Assembly: GCF_003814875.1 (NCBI RefSeq)
Contig: NZ_RKQF01000001.1
Location: 1,798,001-1,862,000 of the forward strand
DNA length: 64,000 nucleotides
Direction: 5' to 3'
Source: Streptomyces sp. Ag109_O5-1
GTDB taxonomy: Bacteria > Actinomycetota > Actinomycetes > Streptomycetales > Streptomycetaceae
Of the stretch, positions 52,536-61,494 are shown piece by piece. The position numbers and the translations under genes were made by a program. Numbering within the stretch: the first letter of the stretch is position 1; every line of letters begins with the position of its first letter. The notes under the pieces were generated by a model. It was not told the origin of the DNA, did not search any database, and worked only from the letters and a program-made list of their open reading frames with translations.

Positions 52536-54389
52536 TCACCCGGCCGCACCCCGCTCGTCGTCCACGATCTCCGCGTCCACCACACTCTCCTCCTCGGCCT
52601 CGGGTGCCCGCTGTTCCTCGGCCGAGCCGCCGGCTGCGCCGGCGTTCGCGTACATGGCCTGCCCCATCTTCTGGCTCACCGTGGCCAGCTTCTCCACGCC
52701 GGTCCGGAGCTCGGCGGTGTCGGCGTTCCGTTCCAGCAGCGCCTTCAGCTCGCCCACCGCGCCCTCCACCTCGGCCTTCGTGGCCGCCGGGACCTTGTCC
52801 TCGTTGTCGCGGATGAACTTCTCGGTCTGGTAGACGAGTTGCTCGGCCTGGTTGCGGGTCTCGGCGGCCTCCCGGCGGTTGCGGTCCTCCTCGGCGTACT
52901 GCTCGGCCTCCCGCATCATGCGGTCGATGTCGTCCTTGGGGAGGGCGGAGCCGCCGGTCACGGTCATCTTCTGCTCGCGGCCGGTGGCGAGGTCCTTCGC
53001 CGAGACGTGCATGATCCCGTTCGCGTCGATGTCGAAGGCCACCTCGATCTGCGGGACGCCGCGCGGCGCGGGCGGCAGGCCGGTGAGGTCGAAGACGCCG
53101 AGCTTCTTGTTGTAGGCGGCGATCTCGCGTTCGCCCTGGTAGACCTGGATGCCGACCGAGGGCTGATTGTCGGTCGCGGTGGTGAAGATCTCCGCACGCC
53201 GGGTCGGGATCGTGGTGTTGCGCTCGATGAGCCTGGTCATGATGCCGCCCTTGGTCTCGATGCCCAGGGACAGCGGCGTGACGTCCAGCAGCAGCACGTC
53301 CTTGACGTCACCGCGTATCACGCCCGCCTGCAGCGCCGCCCCGACCGCGACCACCTCGTCCGGGTTGACGCCCTTGTGCGGGTCCTTGCCGGTGAGTTCC
53401 TTGACCAGGTCGGTGACGGCGGGCATCCGCGTCGAGCCGCCGACCAGGATGACGTGATCGATCGCGGACAGCTGCACGCCCGCGTCCTTGACGGCCTGGT
53501 GGAAAGGTTTCTTGCAGCGGTCCAGCAAGTCCGTGGTCAGCTCCTGGAACTGAGCGCGCGTCAGTTTCTCCTCCAGGTGGAGGGGGCCTTCGGCGGAGGC
53601 GGTGATGTAGGGCAGGTTGACCGAGGTCTCCGTCGACGACGACAGCTCGATCTTCGCCTTCTCCGCGCCCTCGCGCAGCCGCTGCAGCGCCATCCTGTCG
53701 TTGCCGAGATCGATGCCGTACTGCCCCTTGAACCGCTTCACGAGGTGTTCGACGACCCGCTGGTCCCAGTCGTCGCCGCCCAGGTGGGTGTCGCCGTTGG
53801 TGGCCTTGACCTCGATCACACCGTCGCCGATCTCCAGGAGGGAGACGTCGAAGGTGCCGCCGCCGAGGTCGAAGACGAGGACGGTCTGCTCCTCGCCCCG
53901 GTCGAGGCCGTAGGCGAGGGCGGCGGCCGTCGGCTCGTTGATGATCCGCAGCACTTTCAGGCCGGCGATCTCCCCGGCCTCCTTGGTGGCCTGCCGCTGG
54001 GAGTCGTCGAAGTACGCGGGCACGGTGATCACCGCGTCGGTGACGTCCTCGCCGAGGTAGGCCTCGGTGTCCCGCTTCAGCTTCTGCAGCACCCGCGCCG
54101 ACAGCTCCTGGGCCCGGTACCGCGTGCCGTCGACGCTCCCGCTGTCCGGGAACCGCCAGGCCGCGTCGCCCATGTGCCGCTTCACCGAGCGCGCGGTGCG
54201 GTCCACGTTGGTCACCGCCTGCCGCTTGGCGACCTCGCCGACCAGCACATCTCCGTTCTTGGCGAAGGCCACCACCGACGGGGTGGTGCGCGCCCCCTCG
54301 GCGTTGGCGACGACGGTGGGCTCACCGCCCTCCAGGACGGCCACCACCGAGTTCGTCGTACCGAGATCGATTCCGACCGCACGTGCCAT
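52536..54389 (-). CDS. dnaK: Hsp70 chaperone DnaK (stand-alone paralogue)
   Basis: A 617-residue Hsp70. It has the ATPase signatures [36 protein letters not shown] and [23 protein letters not shown], and the peptide-binding block [41 protein letters not shown]. The C-terminus is acidic ([14 protein letters not shown]). grpE, dnaJ and hspR, which normally follow dnaK in streptomycetes, are absent, so this is a second copy. It starts at ATG 54389. A HAIR-like site overlaps the likely -35 region, so HspR from the main operon could still control it. It lies beside narGHJI in a stress/hypoxia gene neighbourhood. Confidence 0.93.
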   Translation of the reverse strand: MARAVGIDLGTTNSVVAVLEGGEPTVVANAEGARTTPSVVAFAKNGDVLVGEVAKRQAVTNVDRTARSVKRHMGDAAWRFPDSGSVDGTRYRAQELSARVLQKLKRDTEAYLGEDVTDAVITVPAYFDDSQRQATKEAGEIAGLKVLRIINEPTAAALAYGLDRGEEQTVLVFDLGGGTFDVSLLEIGDGVIEVKATNGDTHLGGDDWDQRVVEHLVKRFKGQYGIDLGNDRMALQRLREGAEKAKIELSSSTETSVNLPYITASAEGPLHLEEKLTRAQFQELTTDLLDRCKKPFHQAVKDAGVQLSAIDHVILVGGSTRMPAVTDLVKELTGKDPHKGVNPDEVVAVGAALQAGVIRGDVKDVLLLDVTPLSLGIETKGGIMTRLIERNTTIPTRRAEIFTTATDNQPSVGIQVYQGEREIAAYNKKLGVFDLTGLPPAPRGVPQIEVAFDIDANGIMHVSAKDLATGREQKMTVTGGSALPKDDIDRMMREAEQYAEEDRNRREAAETRNQAEQLVYQTEKFIRDNEDKVPAATKAEVEGAVGELKALLERNADTAELRTGVEKLATVSQKMGQAMYANAGAAGGSAEEQRAPEAEEESVVDAEIVDDERGAAG

Positions 54390-54435
54390 GTCCGTCCCCT
54401 TCCGCCCAGGGCACTTCCCCGACTCCAGCACAAAA

Positions 54436-54456
54436 CTTGAGCGGGCCGTTGTCAAT
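54436..54456 (-). promoter_or_regulatory. HAIR-like HspR site with TTGACA promoter element before dnaK
   Basis: CTTGAGC-N7-TGTCAAT matches 10 of 14 positions of the HAIR consensus CTTGAGT-N7-ACTCAAG bound by HspR. On the transcribed strand it includes TTGACA (complement of 54450-54455), a perfect -35 hexamer, with TGTGCT 17 nt downstream as a weak -10. It ends 46 bp before the dnaK start. Confidence 0.65.
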
Positions 54457-54477
54457 GCCGGGTACCCCGTAAAACGA

Positions 54478-54511
54478 CGGTGCCGCGCCCCCGGACGGGG
54501 ACGCGGCACCG
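54478..54511 (-). terminator. Long hairpin terminator after osmC
   Basis: Arms of 16 bases (54478-54493 and 54496-54511) pair with one mismatch around a 2-nt loop; the outer arm is CGGTGCCGCG. It lies 16 bp after the osmC stop and separates it from dnaK. Confidence 0.85.
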
Positions 54512-54526
54512 GGCGGGGTACGGCGG

Positions 54527-54952
54527 TCAGGCGAGCTTCGCCGACAGGGTGATGGTGGTGCCGGCCAGGGCCTGGCTGACCGGACAGTTCTTCTTGGCGT
54601 CCTCGGCGGCGGCGACGAAGCCGTCCTCGTCCAGGCCGGGGACCGTGCCCTCGACGGTCAGGTGGATGCCGGTGATGCCGGTGCCCGGCTGGAAGGTGAC
54701 GTCGGCGTTGGTGACCAGCCTGGTAGGCGGGGTACCGGCTCCGGCCAGGGCGTGCGACAGCGCCATGGAGAAGCAGCTGGAGTGGGCCCCCGCGATCAGC
54801 TCCTCCGGGCTGGTCTTGCCGTTCGCCTCCTGGGAGCGGGCGGCCCACGTGACCGGCTGCTCACTGATACCGGAGGAGTCGAAGGTGATGACACCGTTGC
54901 CCTCGGTGAGGCTGCCTTCCCAGACGGTGTGTGCGGTACGCGTGGTAGCCAC
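54527..54952 (-). CDS. OsmC-family peroxiredoxin
   Basis: A 141-residue thiol peroxidase. The two conserved Cys residues are in [16 protein letters not shown] and [24 protein letters not shown] is the usual family context. It reduces organic hydroperoxides. The GTG at 54952 ([15 protein letters not shown]) follows AAAGGA at good spacing. Longer in-frame extensions have no family similarity. It is a single-gene unit with a strong terminator. Confidence 0.92.
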   Translation of the reverse strand: MATTRTAHTVWEGSLTEGNGVITFDSSGISEQPVTWAARSQEANGKTSPEELIAGAHSSCFSMALSHALAGAGTPPTRLVTNADVTFQPGTGITGIHLTVEGTVPGLDEDGFVAAAEDAKKNCPVSQALAGTTITLSAKLA

Positions 54953-55010
54953 GGTTGTTCCTTTCGGCGAGTGGACCGGTTTCGCAGGTCCCATCCGATC
55001 ACATCCGGGC

Positions 55011-56825
55011 TCAGCGCACCCGGAAGACGGGTCCCCTTGCGCTGAAGGGCAGCCGCGCACCCTGCGGGATCAGGTACGCGTGCTCGCGCCGGACCCGCAG
55101 TACATCGCACCAGCCGTCGGTGATCACCAGGAGCGGGGCGGTGGGCGGGAAGTCGTCCGCGCGGTGCAGCAGGTCGATGCCGGGCTGCAGGACGGTGCCG
55201 CCGCGCCCGTACACCCGGACCCGGCCGGCGATCTCGGTCGCCGGCAGATACCCGGCGTCGTGCGGGGCCGCGTCGCAGAAGACGACCCGGGCGGCCGGTA
55301 CGTCACGGGCCTCGGCGTAGGAGGCGATCGCTCCGAGGGCCTTGCCGAGCAGGGTGCGGTCCATGGAGCCGGAGGTGTCCAGGACCACGCCGAAGGTGCA
55401 GCGGGCGACCTCCTCGGGCGGGAAGTAACGCCCCGCGCGCGGGATGTCGGGGGTGGAGGACTGGCGGCGCGAGGGGCGGGCGTACGACCGTACGGCCTCC
55501 GGGCGTGGCACGAACTCGTCGAACCAGCGGGCGAGCTGGGCGTCCCAGGGCAGCGGCGGATGGCTGAGCGCCCGGATCTCCTCGACCAGCCCGCCGGGCA
55601 GGAGACCCCGGTCCTGGGTCTGGTGCAGGTCGAGCCCCTGGCACAGACCTCGCCGGTAGAACTCGTCGAGGTCGACATAGGCACCGGGCGGTCCGAGCGG
55701 CGCGCCCAGCACATCACCGCGCCCCTTGCCGCGCAGCGTGGCCAGACGGCGGATCCGCCGCAGATCCCCCGCGATCCGGTCGTAGACCTCCTCCGCCGAC
55801 AGGTCCTTCAACTCCGGGTCGTACAGCAGCCCTTCGGGCATGGTGCCGACCCGCATCTCGACCAGCCAGCCGTTGATGACGTAGTCGCAGGCGATGTTGA
55901 AGAGGTAGGGCTCGCGGCTGCCGAGGCGGTCGCCGTGGCGCAGGGCGGCGTGCAGCATCTCGTGGGCGAGGACGAACCGCCATTCCTCGTCGTCCATCGT
56001 GCGCAGCGGGTTGATGTAGATCTCGCCGGCCTCGGGGTTGACGGCGGCAACCGCGATGTCGTGGGCGCGGGCCAGTTCGGCGTCGGCGACCAGCTTGATG
56101 CCGGCCGCGATGCCGCCGAGCAGCGGGTAGGAGGAGATGAACCAGCTCAGCGCCTTTTCCCAGGGGCGCAGCGGGGTGGGCGGCCCGGACATGGAGGTGC
56201 GGCGGCCGCCGGCCAGGTCCATCGCCCGGGACATGGTGCGGGTCAGCGCGTGCGCGAAGCCGATCTGCCAGTCGGGGACCTGGCCGGCCCACTGGTTCCA
56301 GGAGAGCAGCAGCTGGTCGGCTTCGCCGCCGCTGGTGCCGGCGCGCTCGTAGGCGGCCGGAATGCCTCCGGCGCGCCGCCAGCGGGCGGCGAGCTGTTCC
56401 TCGTCACCGTCCGGGTACGACGCGGGCAGGTGGTCCGGCGTCTCGCCGACCGGGAAGGTCTGCAGGAAGCGGTTGACGACGGTGCAGCGGGCGGCGAGGT
56501 CGTAGCGGTCGGGTTGGGTGCGCGGGCCGGTGGCGGCCGGAAGGTGGCCGAAGCCGAGGTGGATGGTGCAGTGGGCCAGCGCCCAGGCCCACTCGGCGGG
56601 TTCGGCGCGGCGGGTGGCGTGGGCATGCAGTACGCCGTCGGAGTCGGCGCGCACCAGCCCTTCGTGGGGCGCGAGTTCGCACTTCTCGTGCCGGCAGATG
56701 GTGAACTCGACGGCCCGCAGGGCGGGGTTGGCGCGCAGCAGCTCGACGCCGGCCGCGAAGTTCTCCGCGGCGGGGTCCGGTTTCTTCTGGTTCTTCTGGT
56801 TGTTCCGTGGAGCGGTTCGGCTCAC
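55011..56825 (-). CDS. VWA-domain metallopeptidase-like protein (DUF2201 type) with duplicated zinc motif
   Basis: A 604-residue cytoplasmic protein. An intact zinc-peptidase motif HEMLHAALRH is at residues 288-297 in EEWRFVLAHEMLHAALRHGDR. A second, degenerate copy is at 85-94 in AEWAWALAHCTIHLGFGH, where Cys86 replaces the catalytic Glu; the strands before each copy also align, indicating an internal duplication. The C-terminal third is a VWA-like domain with the MIDAS motif LDTSGSMD and later VITDGW. It starts at GTG 56825 inside the stop of the MoxR gene. MoxR/VWA pairs such as RavA-ViaA act as metal- or stress-related chaperones; a proteolytic role is inferred from the intact motif. Confidence 0.83.
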   Translation of the reverse strand: MSRTAPRNNQKNQKKPDPAAENFAAGVELLRANPALRAVEFTICRHEKCELAPHEGLVRADSDGVLHAHATRRAEPAEWAWALAHCTIHLGFGHLPAATGPRTQPDRYDLAARCTVVNRFLQTFPVGETPDHLPASYPDGDEEQLAARWRRAGGIPAAYERAGTSGGEADQLLLSWNQWAGQVPDWQIGFAHALTRTMSRAMDLAGGRRTSMSGPPTPLRPWEKALSWFISSYPLLGGIAAGIKLVADAELARAHDIAVAAVNPEAGEIYINPLRTMDDEEWRFVLAHEMLHAALRHGDRLGSREPYLFNIACDYVINGWLVEMRVGTMPEGLLYDPELKDLSAEEVYDRIAGDLRRIRRLATLRGKGRGDVLGAPLGPPGAYVDLDEFYRRGLCQGLDLHQTQDRGLLPGGLVEEIRALSHPPLPWDAQLARWFDEFVPRPEAVRSYARPSRRQSSTPDIPRAGRYFPPEEVARCTFGVVLDTSGSMDRTLLGKALGAIASYAEARDVPAARVVFCDAAPHDAGYLPATEIAGRVRVYGRGGTVLQPGIDLLHRADDFPPTAPLLVITDGWCDVLRVRREHAYLIPQGARLPFSARGPVFRVR

Positions 56826-57883
56826 CGGCGGGCCTCCACGAGCCGGGGCATGTCCCGGGCCGCCTCGATCAGGAACCAGGCGGGCAGCACGGGGTTGCCG
56901 TCGGTGTCGGAGGCGATGACGGTCTGGGCGACCTCGACGGAGATCTCGGCGAGCTGCACCAGCAGCGACTTGGCGCGGTACGCGGTTTGCCGGCCGTTCG
57001 CCGACATGTGCTCCTTGTCGACGGGCAGTTCCTTGACGAGCCGCCCCCGGAACGACTCGGCGAGGTAGTACAGCAGGTCACGGTCCTCGACGCGATGCGG
57101 CCAGCCGGCGTCGCCCTTGAGGATCGCCTCGATGCCGAAGCGGCTCCGCACGATCTTGACGTAACCGCAGAAGGCGGTCGCGTGCGCGGGCGTCAGCGTG
57201 CCGTGGGCGAGGACCTTCAGCGTCTCCTCGTCGAGGTCGCGCCCGAAGGAGTGCAGGGCGTCGGAGAGCATGTGCCAGGAGCGCGGGGTGGAGAACGGCT
57301 CCTCGGTCTTCGGCGGCTTGGACCACAGGTGATCGGGCCGGTCGGTGAGATGGTCCAGGATCCAGGGGTGGATGGCGTTGCCCGCGGCCCAGGCGAGCCA
57401 GTCGTGCGCGGAGGCCTCCAGGTGGACGTGGGCCAGCCGGTTGACGAGGGCGGAGGCGATGGGCCGGGCCAGAGCGTTGTCGGTGGCCCGGTTGCCGGCG
57501 CCGATCACGATCGAGCCCTTGGGCAGCTCGTAGTTCCCGATGCGCCGGTCCAGGATCAGCGAGTAGAAGGCCTTCTGGACGTCGGGCGTGGCCGCGTTCA
57601 GCTCGTCGAGGAACAGGCAGTACGGCTCGTCCCGGGCGATCGCCTCGGGCGGGCAGAACACCGACCGCCCTTCGCGGATCTGCGGGACGCCGATCAGGTC
57701 CTCGGGCGCGAGCTGTGTACCGAGCAGACTCACACACTCCAGCCCCAGCGACTCGGCGAACTCCCGCACGAGAGAGGACTTCCCGATGCCGGGCGCCCCC
57801 CAGATGAAGACGGGCCGGACGGTGGCGAGACCGAGGAGGAGTTCGGGGATACGGGAGGGCGTGACAGTGACGGCTGCCTGCAA
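56822..57883 (-). CDS. MoxR-type AAA+ ATPase partner of the VWA metallopeptidase
   Basis: A 353-residue AAA+ protein with Walker A GAPGIGKSS (about residues 29-37), Walker B CLFLDELNAA, sensor 1 IGAGNRATDN and an Arg-rich end of helix 4. It starts at ATG 57883 with a ribosome site GGAGCAG, and its stop overlaps the start of the VWA protein gene (GTGA). The close coupling suggests a stoichiometric complex in which the ATPase remodels or loads the VWA protein. The substrate is unknown. It resembles MoxR/RavA rather than Mg-chelatase BchI because no chelatase genes are present. Confidence 0.87.
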   Translation of the reverse strand: MQAAVTVTPSRIPELLLGLATVRPVFIWGAPGIGKSSLVREFAESLGLECVSLLGTQLAPEDLIGVPQIREGRSVFCPPEAIARDEPYCLFLDELNAATPDVQKAFYSLILDRRIGNYELPKGSIVIGAGNRATDNALARPIASALVNRLAHVHLEASAHDWLAWAAGNAIHPWILDHLTDRPDHLWSKPPKTEEPFSTPRSWHMLSDALHSFGRDLDEETLKVLAHGTLTPAHATAFCGYVKIVRSRFGIEAILKGDAGWPHRVEDRDLLYYLAESFRGRLVKELPVDKEHMSANGRQTAYRAKSLLVQLAEISVEVAQTVIASDTDGNPVLPAWFLIEAARDMPRLVEARR

Positions 57884-57982
57884 GAGGCTGCTCCTTGGGG
57901 GATGTTCGAGACGTTTGCGACTCGAACAGTGTGAGCCGGGGGCACCTTGGACGCAGCTGAATTTCCAGGGGGCCGGCGTGGA

Positions 57983-58060
57983 GCGCCCCTGTAGGGGCGC
58001 GGGGCTGTATCAATATGCGGCTCCGCCGCGTGGGCGCGACCAGCCCCCACCGGCCCGCAG
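57983..58060 (+). repeat. Dispersed 3'-end repeat, copy D (with inserted segment)
   Basis: GCGCCCCTGTAGGGGCGC hairpin, a divergent insert of about 30 bp (CTGTATCAATATGCGGCTCC), then GCGACCAGCCCCCACCGGCC and CGCAG. The tail ends 8 bp from the stop of the minus-strand phosphodiesterase gene. The insert contains an AT-rich patch unusual for this DNA. Confidence 0.8.
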
Positions 58061-58068
58061 TGAACGAA

Positions 58069-60117
58069 CTACGCCGCCTTCTCCTCCTCTTCGGTCACCG
58101 GAACCTGCGGCCCGTCCGCTTCCCGAATCCACCGCCGCAGCACCCGATGCACGGCCTCGGCCCCCACAAGCTCTTCCCTCTCCCCCACCGGCGCCGAGAA
58201 ATCAACCGGCGACAACAAGAACGGCCGACCCTGCGCACCCCCCAACCCCCCGTGCGACCCGATCTGTTCTTCGAACGCCAGCACTTCGCCGGACTCCGGG
58301 TCGTACCAGGAATTCACCATGACGTCGGCGGTGTGCGGGAACGAGTGGGTCCGCCGTACCGCGTCCGCCGCGCCCGCCCCGAATACCGCCAGCGGCCCCG
58401 CATCCCCGTCGAGCCTCTCGACCGGCACCTCCGCACCGTACGCACCGAGCACGACTCCACCGTGCGCTTCGCTGCGCACCAGCAGAAACCCGACGCCGGG
58501 ATGGTTGGCGAGGGTGGTGAGCAGGGCCGGGTACCGCGCGTCGATCTCCTCCTTGGCCATCCGGTGCGGCACGTCCGGGAAGGAGATCAGGCCGAGGTTG
58601 CCGGAGGCGAGCACGATCGGCTCGGAGCCCCGGGTGGGCCGGTGCTTCTCCCCGCCCTCCTCGACCGGCCGACGCAGCGCCGCGCGCACCGCGGCCCGCG
58701 CCTCCGTACCGCTGTGAGTTCGCTCGGCCTGCCGCGGCACAGGCAGCCCGCAGCCGGCGCGTACCAGGTCGCCGAGGGTGAGCCCGTAGCGGGCGCGGAA
58801 GGTCTCGCCGGGGCTCTGGCCGTGGTCGGAGAGGGCGACGATCCTGTACGGCCTCGGAGCGTGTTCGGCGGCCTTCTCGATCAGGGCGAGGGCGCGGTCC
58901 AGGCGTTCCAGCACCTTCTCGGCGTCGCGGCTGTGCGGTCCGGAGTGGTGGGCGACCTCGTCGTAGGCGACCAGGTCGGCGTAGACGGCGCTGCGGCCGA
59001 CGAGCAGGTCGCCCATGACCGCGGCGACGACGACGTCCCGTTCGACGACGGTGGCGAAGGCGCGGACGAAGGGGTAGAGGCCGCCGCGTTTGACGCGCGG
59101 CCGCTGCTTGCGGAGCCGGGCCGTGGTGGACTGGCCGATCTCGCGGACGACCTCGGCGAAGAAGGAGAGGGCGGTACGGACGGCGTTGGCGGGGTCGGAG
59201 AAGTAGGCGAAGTAACCGGCGCGGGAACGGTTCTCCCGGCCCCGGCGCCGGGTGGCGATGGACAGGACGAGCGCCTGTTCGTCGGCGCCGCCGCTGAAGA
59301 GGTTGCCACGGCTGGCGCCGTCCAGGGTGAGCAGGCCCCCGTCGGCGGTGCGCTCGACGGCCCGGCGCTGGAGCTCGGCCGCGCTGGTCGGCCGGTTGCA
59401 GACCATCACCTCCCGGTGCTCCTTCTCGTACCAGCGGAAGGCGGGGACGTCGAAGTTGGAGCCGTGCAGGATGCCGAGCTGGCTGGCGCCGGTCTGGCTG
59501 GACCAGTCGGTGCGCCAGGGGGTGAGCCGGTGGGTGGGGTCCTGGAGCCAGCGGGCCACGGTGGGCATCAGGCCCTTGTCGACGGCGGCGGTGAGGACGT
59601 CGTGGCCGACTCCGTCGAGCTGGAGGAAGACAGTGCCGGGGACGGCCGGGCACGGCGGATGGGACGTGCGGCGGCGGGTGGCGAGGCGGGAGAGCCGGCG
59701 CCGGTAGGCGTCGTCGTCGCGGACGGCGAGGGCACCGCCGGTGGCGGAGGCGACGGCGGACATCACGGCGGCGACGATCACGGCGGTCTCCGGCGCGGCC
59801 TCGCTCTGCCCGGAGGGGTTGATCCGCAGGGCTACGAGGAGGAGGGAGCCGTTGAGGAAGAAGACCAGCAGGCCGAGAACGAGGGCGGGCACGAGCAGCA
59901 GCAGCCGTACGAGAAGGGGCCATACGACGGCCGACAGCACACCGAAGGCGCCGGCGCCGAGGGCCGCGGTCACGGCGATCCGGGTGGCGCTGTCACCGTC
60001 CGGGGACTGCAGCTGGAAGTCGGGCAGGATCCCGGCGAGCACCAGCATCGTGACGGTGGAGACCGCCCACACCGTGACGCTCCGCCCGATCTGACTGACG
60101 ACCCGCCGCCACCGCAC
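58069..60117 (-). CDS. Membrane-anchored alkaline-phosphatase-superfamily phosphodiesterase
   Basis: A 682-residue protein. Four hydrophobic segments at about 12-32, 46-66, 68-97 and 108-130 resemble the phage-holin-family membrane region. A type I phosphodiesterase/nucleotide pyrophosphatase domain begins near 160: metal-binding Asp in VFLQLDGVGHDVL, a Thr/Ser nucleophile region TDWSSQTGASQLGIL, LVAYDEVAHHSGPHSRDAE, ALSDHGQSPGETF and a distal His in GSHGGLGG. The domain probably lies outside or at the membrane; the substrate (phospholipid head group or nucleotide) is unknown. The start is GTG at 60117. The last residues are acidic (EEEEKAA). Confidence 0.83.
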   Translation of the reverse strand: MRWRRVVSQIGRSVTVWAVSTVTMLVLAGILPDFQLQSPDGDSATRIAVTAALGAGAFGVLSAVVWPLLVRLLLLVPALVLGLLVFFLNGSLLLVALRINPSGQSEAAPETAVIVAAVMSAVASATGGALAVRDDDAYRRRLSRLATRRRTSHPPCPAVPGTVFLQLDGVGHDVLTAAVDKGLMPTVARWLQDPTHRLTPWRTDWSSQTGASQLGILHGSNFDVPAFRWYEKEHREVMVCNRPTSAAELQRRAVERTADGGLLTLDGASRGNLFSGGADEQALVLSIATRRRGRENRSRAGYFAYFSDPANAVRTALSFFAEVVREIGQSTTARLRKQRPRVKRGGLYPFVRAFATVVERDVVVAAVMGDLLVGRSAVYADLVAYDEVAHHSGPHSRDAEKVLERLDRALALIEKAAEHAPRPYRIVALSDHGQSPGETFRARYGLTLGDLVRAGCGLPVPRQAERTHSGTEARAAVRAALRRPVEEGGEKHRPTRGSEPIVLASGNLGLISFPDVPHRMAKEEIDARYPALLTTLANHPGVGFLLVRSEAHGGVVLGAYGAEVPVERLDGDAGPLAVFGAGAADAVRRTHSFPHTADVMVNSWYDPESGEVLAFEEQIGSHGGLGGAQGRPFLLSPVDFSAPVGEREELVGAEAVHRVLRRWIREADGPQVPVTEEEEKAA

Positions 60118-60204
60118 GCCCCACCGACCTCACGTCCACGCCCCGCGCCGGCCGCGGGTCCCGTGCGGGCAACACTGTCATACGGCGGCGGGGCGCAAGC
60201 GGGT

Positions 60205-60636
60205 TCACCTGCCGTCGTACCCGGCCGTGGGCATCGACAGTCTCCGGTGGATCATGGCCTTCATGCGGGCGTCGTAGCGTGGTTCGGCACGGCCCACGGT
60301 CTCCACCCGGACCCCGCGCCGCGCGCACTCGGCCGTGAAGTCGTCGACCGACGAGAGCGCGCTCTCCAGGACCCGTCTGCTGGGTGCGACGAAGACGTCG
60401 AGGCCGGGCCGGACCCCCGCCCACAGGGCGCTGTGGTCGTGACGCAGGCCGCGGACCAGGAGTTCGCGGGCGATGACGTACCCGTGTTCCACGGCCCAGC
60501 GGGCGCACATCGCGTGCTGGCTGCGGGAGTCGACCAGGAAGGGGTCGATCTCCAGTTCCTCCAGGGGCGTCAGACTCGCGATCGCGGTCACCCGCACCGG
60601 CGCGAGCCCGCCGGAGGCACCCCGCGACTGTCCCAT
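60205..60636 (-). CDS. Hypothetical protein
   Basis: A 143-residue protein beginning MGQSRGASGGLAPVRVTAIASLTPLEELEIDPFLVDSRSQHAMCARWAVEHGYVIARELLVRGLRHDH. The part around EHGYVIARELLVRGLRHDHSALW resembles the N-terminal catalytic strand region of serine resolvase-like or nucleotide-binding folds, but I do not recognise the family with confidence. No membrane segment or signal is present. The ATG at 60636 follows GAGGGG. It diverges from the MBL hydrolase gene at 60721, 84 bp away. Confidence 0.65.
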   Translation of the reverse strand: MGQSRGASGGLAPVRVTAIASLTPLEELEIDPFLVDSRSQHAMCARWAVEHGYVIARELLVRGLRHDHSALWAGVRPGLDVFVAPSRRVLESALSSVDDFTAECARRGVRVETVGRAEPRYDARMKAMIHRRLSMPTAGYDGR

Positions 60637-60720
60637 GGCGTCCCCCTCACCTCCGGGTTTCGCCGCCGACCATACTCCTGCACGTAGGCTTCGGGGAGTC
60701 GCGCGAAGGAGGCAAAGAAG

Positions 60721-61494
60721 GTGCCGGTGGAGATCACCTGGTGGGGTCACGCCACCTGCACGATCGAGGATTCGGGCGTACGCGTGCTCACCGATCCTCT
60801 GTTCGCGCGCCGGCTCGCGCATCTGCGCCGCCGCCGGGGCGCCCCGCCCCCGTCCGAGGCCCGGCATGCGGACCTCGCGCTCGTCTCCCATCTGCACGCC
60901 GACCATCTGCACGTCCCCTCGCTCGCCGGGCTCGCGCCGGGTACGCGCCTGCTGGTGCCCCGGGGCGCACCACGGGCGATACCCGCGCTCCGGCGTCTGG
61001 ACCGGCTGCGCATCACGGAGGTCGGGGTCGGGGACGAGGTGCACGTCGGCCCCCTGGTCGTGCGCGCCGTACCCGCGCTGCACGACGGCCGGCGGCTGCC
61101 GGTCGGCCCGCACCGCTCCCCCGCCCTCGGGTATGTCGTCGAGGGCGCGGCACGGACGTACTTCGCCGGGGACACCGGGCTGTTCGACGAGATGGCCCAG
61201 GTGGTCGGGCCGGTGGACGTGGCCCTGCTGCCGGTCGGCGGGTGGGGGCCGTATCTCGGCGAGGGACACCTGGACGCCGGGCGGGCGGCCCGGGCGCTGG
61301 CCGCGCTGGCACCCCGCAGCGCGGTGCCGGTGCACTACGGGACGTACTGGCCGATCGGCATGGACGCGGTGCGCCCGCACGAGTTCCATGCACCGGGCGA
61401 CGAGTTCGTGCGCCTCGCGGCCGAGTACGCGCCGCAGGTGACGGTGCACAAGCTCGGCCACGGGGAGCGTGTGCGGCTGGAGGTCGCACGGTGA
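60721..61494 (+). CDS. MBL-fold metal-dependent hydrolase (UlaG-like)
   Basis: A 257-residue metallo-beta-lactamase-fold protein. It opens VEITWWGHATCTIEDSGVRVLTDPLF and has the metal motif SHLHADHLH (His-x-His-x-Asp-His), FAGDTGLFDEM with the bridging Asp, and HYGTYWPIGMD with the last His. The substrate is unknown. It starts at GTG 60721 after GGAGGCAAAGAAG. Its stop overlaps the start of the DedA gene (GTGA), so the two are translationally coupled. Confidence 0.88.
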   Translation: MPVEITWWGHATCTIEDSGVRVLTDPLFARRLAHLRRRRGAPPPSEARHADLALVSHLHADHLHVPSLAGLAPGTRLLVPRGAPRAIPALRRLDRLRITEVGVGDEVHVGPLVVRAVPALHDGRRLPVGPHRSPALGYVVEGAARTYFAGDTGLFDEMAQVVGPVDVALLPVGGWGPYLGEGHLDAGRAARALAALAPRSAVPVHYGTYWPIGMDAVRPHEFHAPGDEFVRLAAEYAPQVTVHKLGHGERVRLEVAR

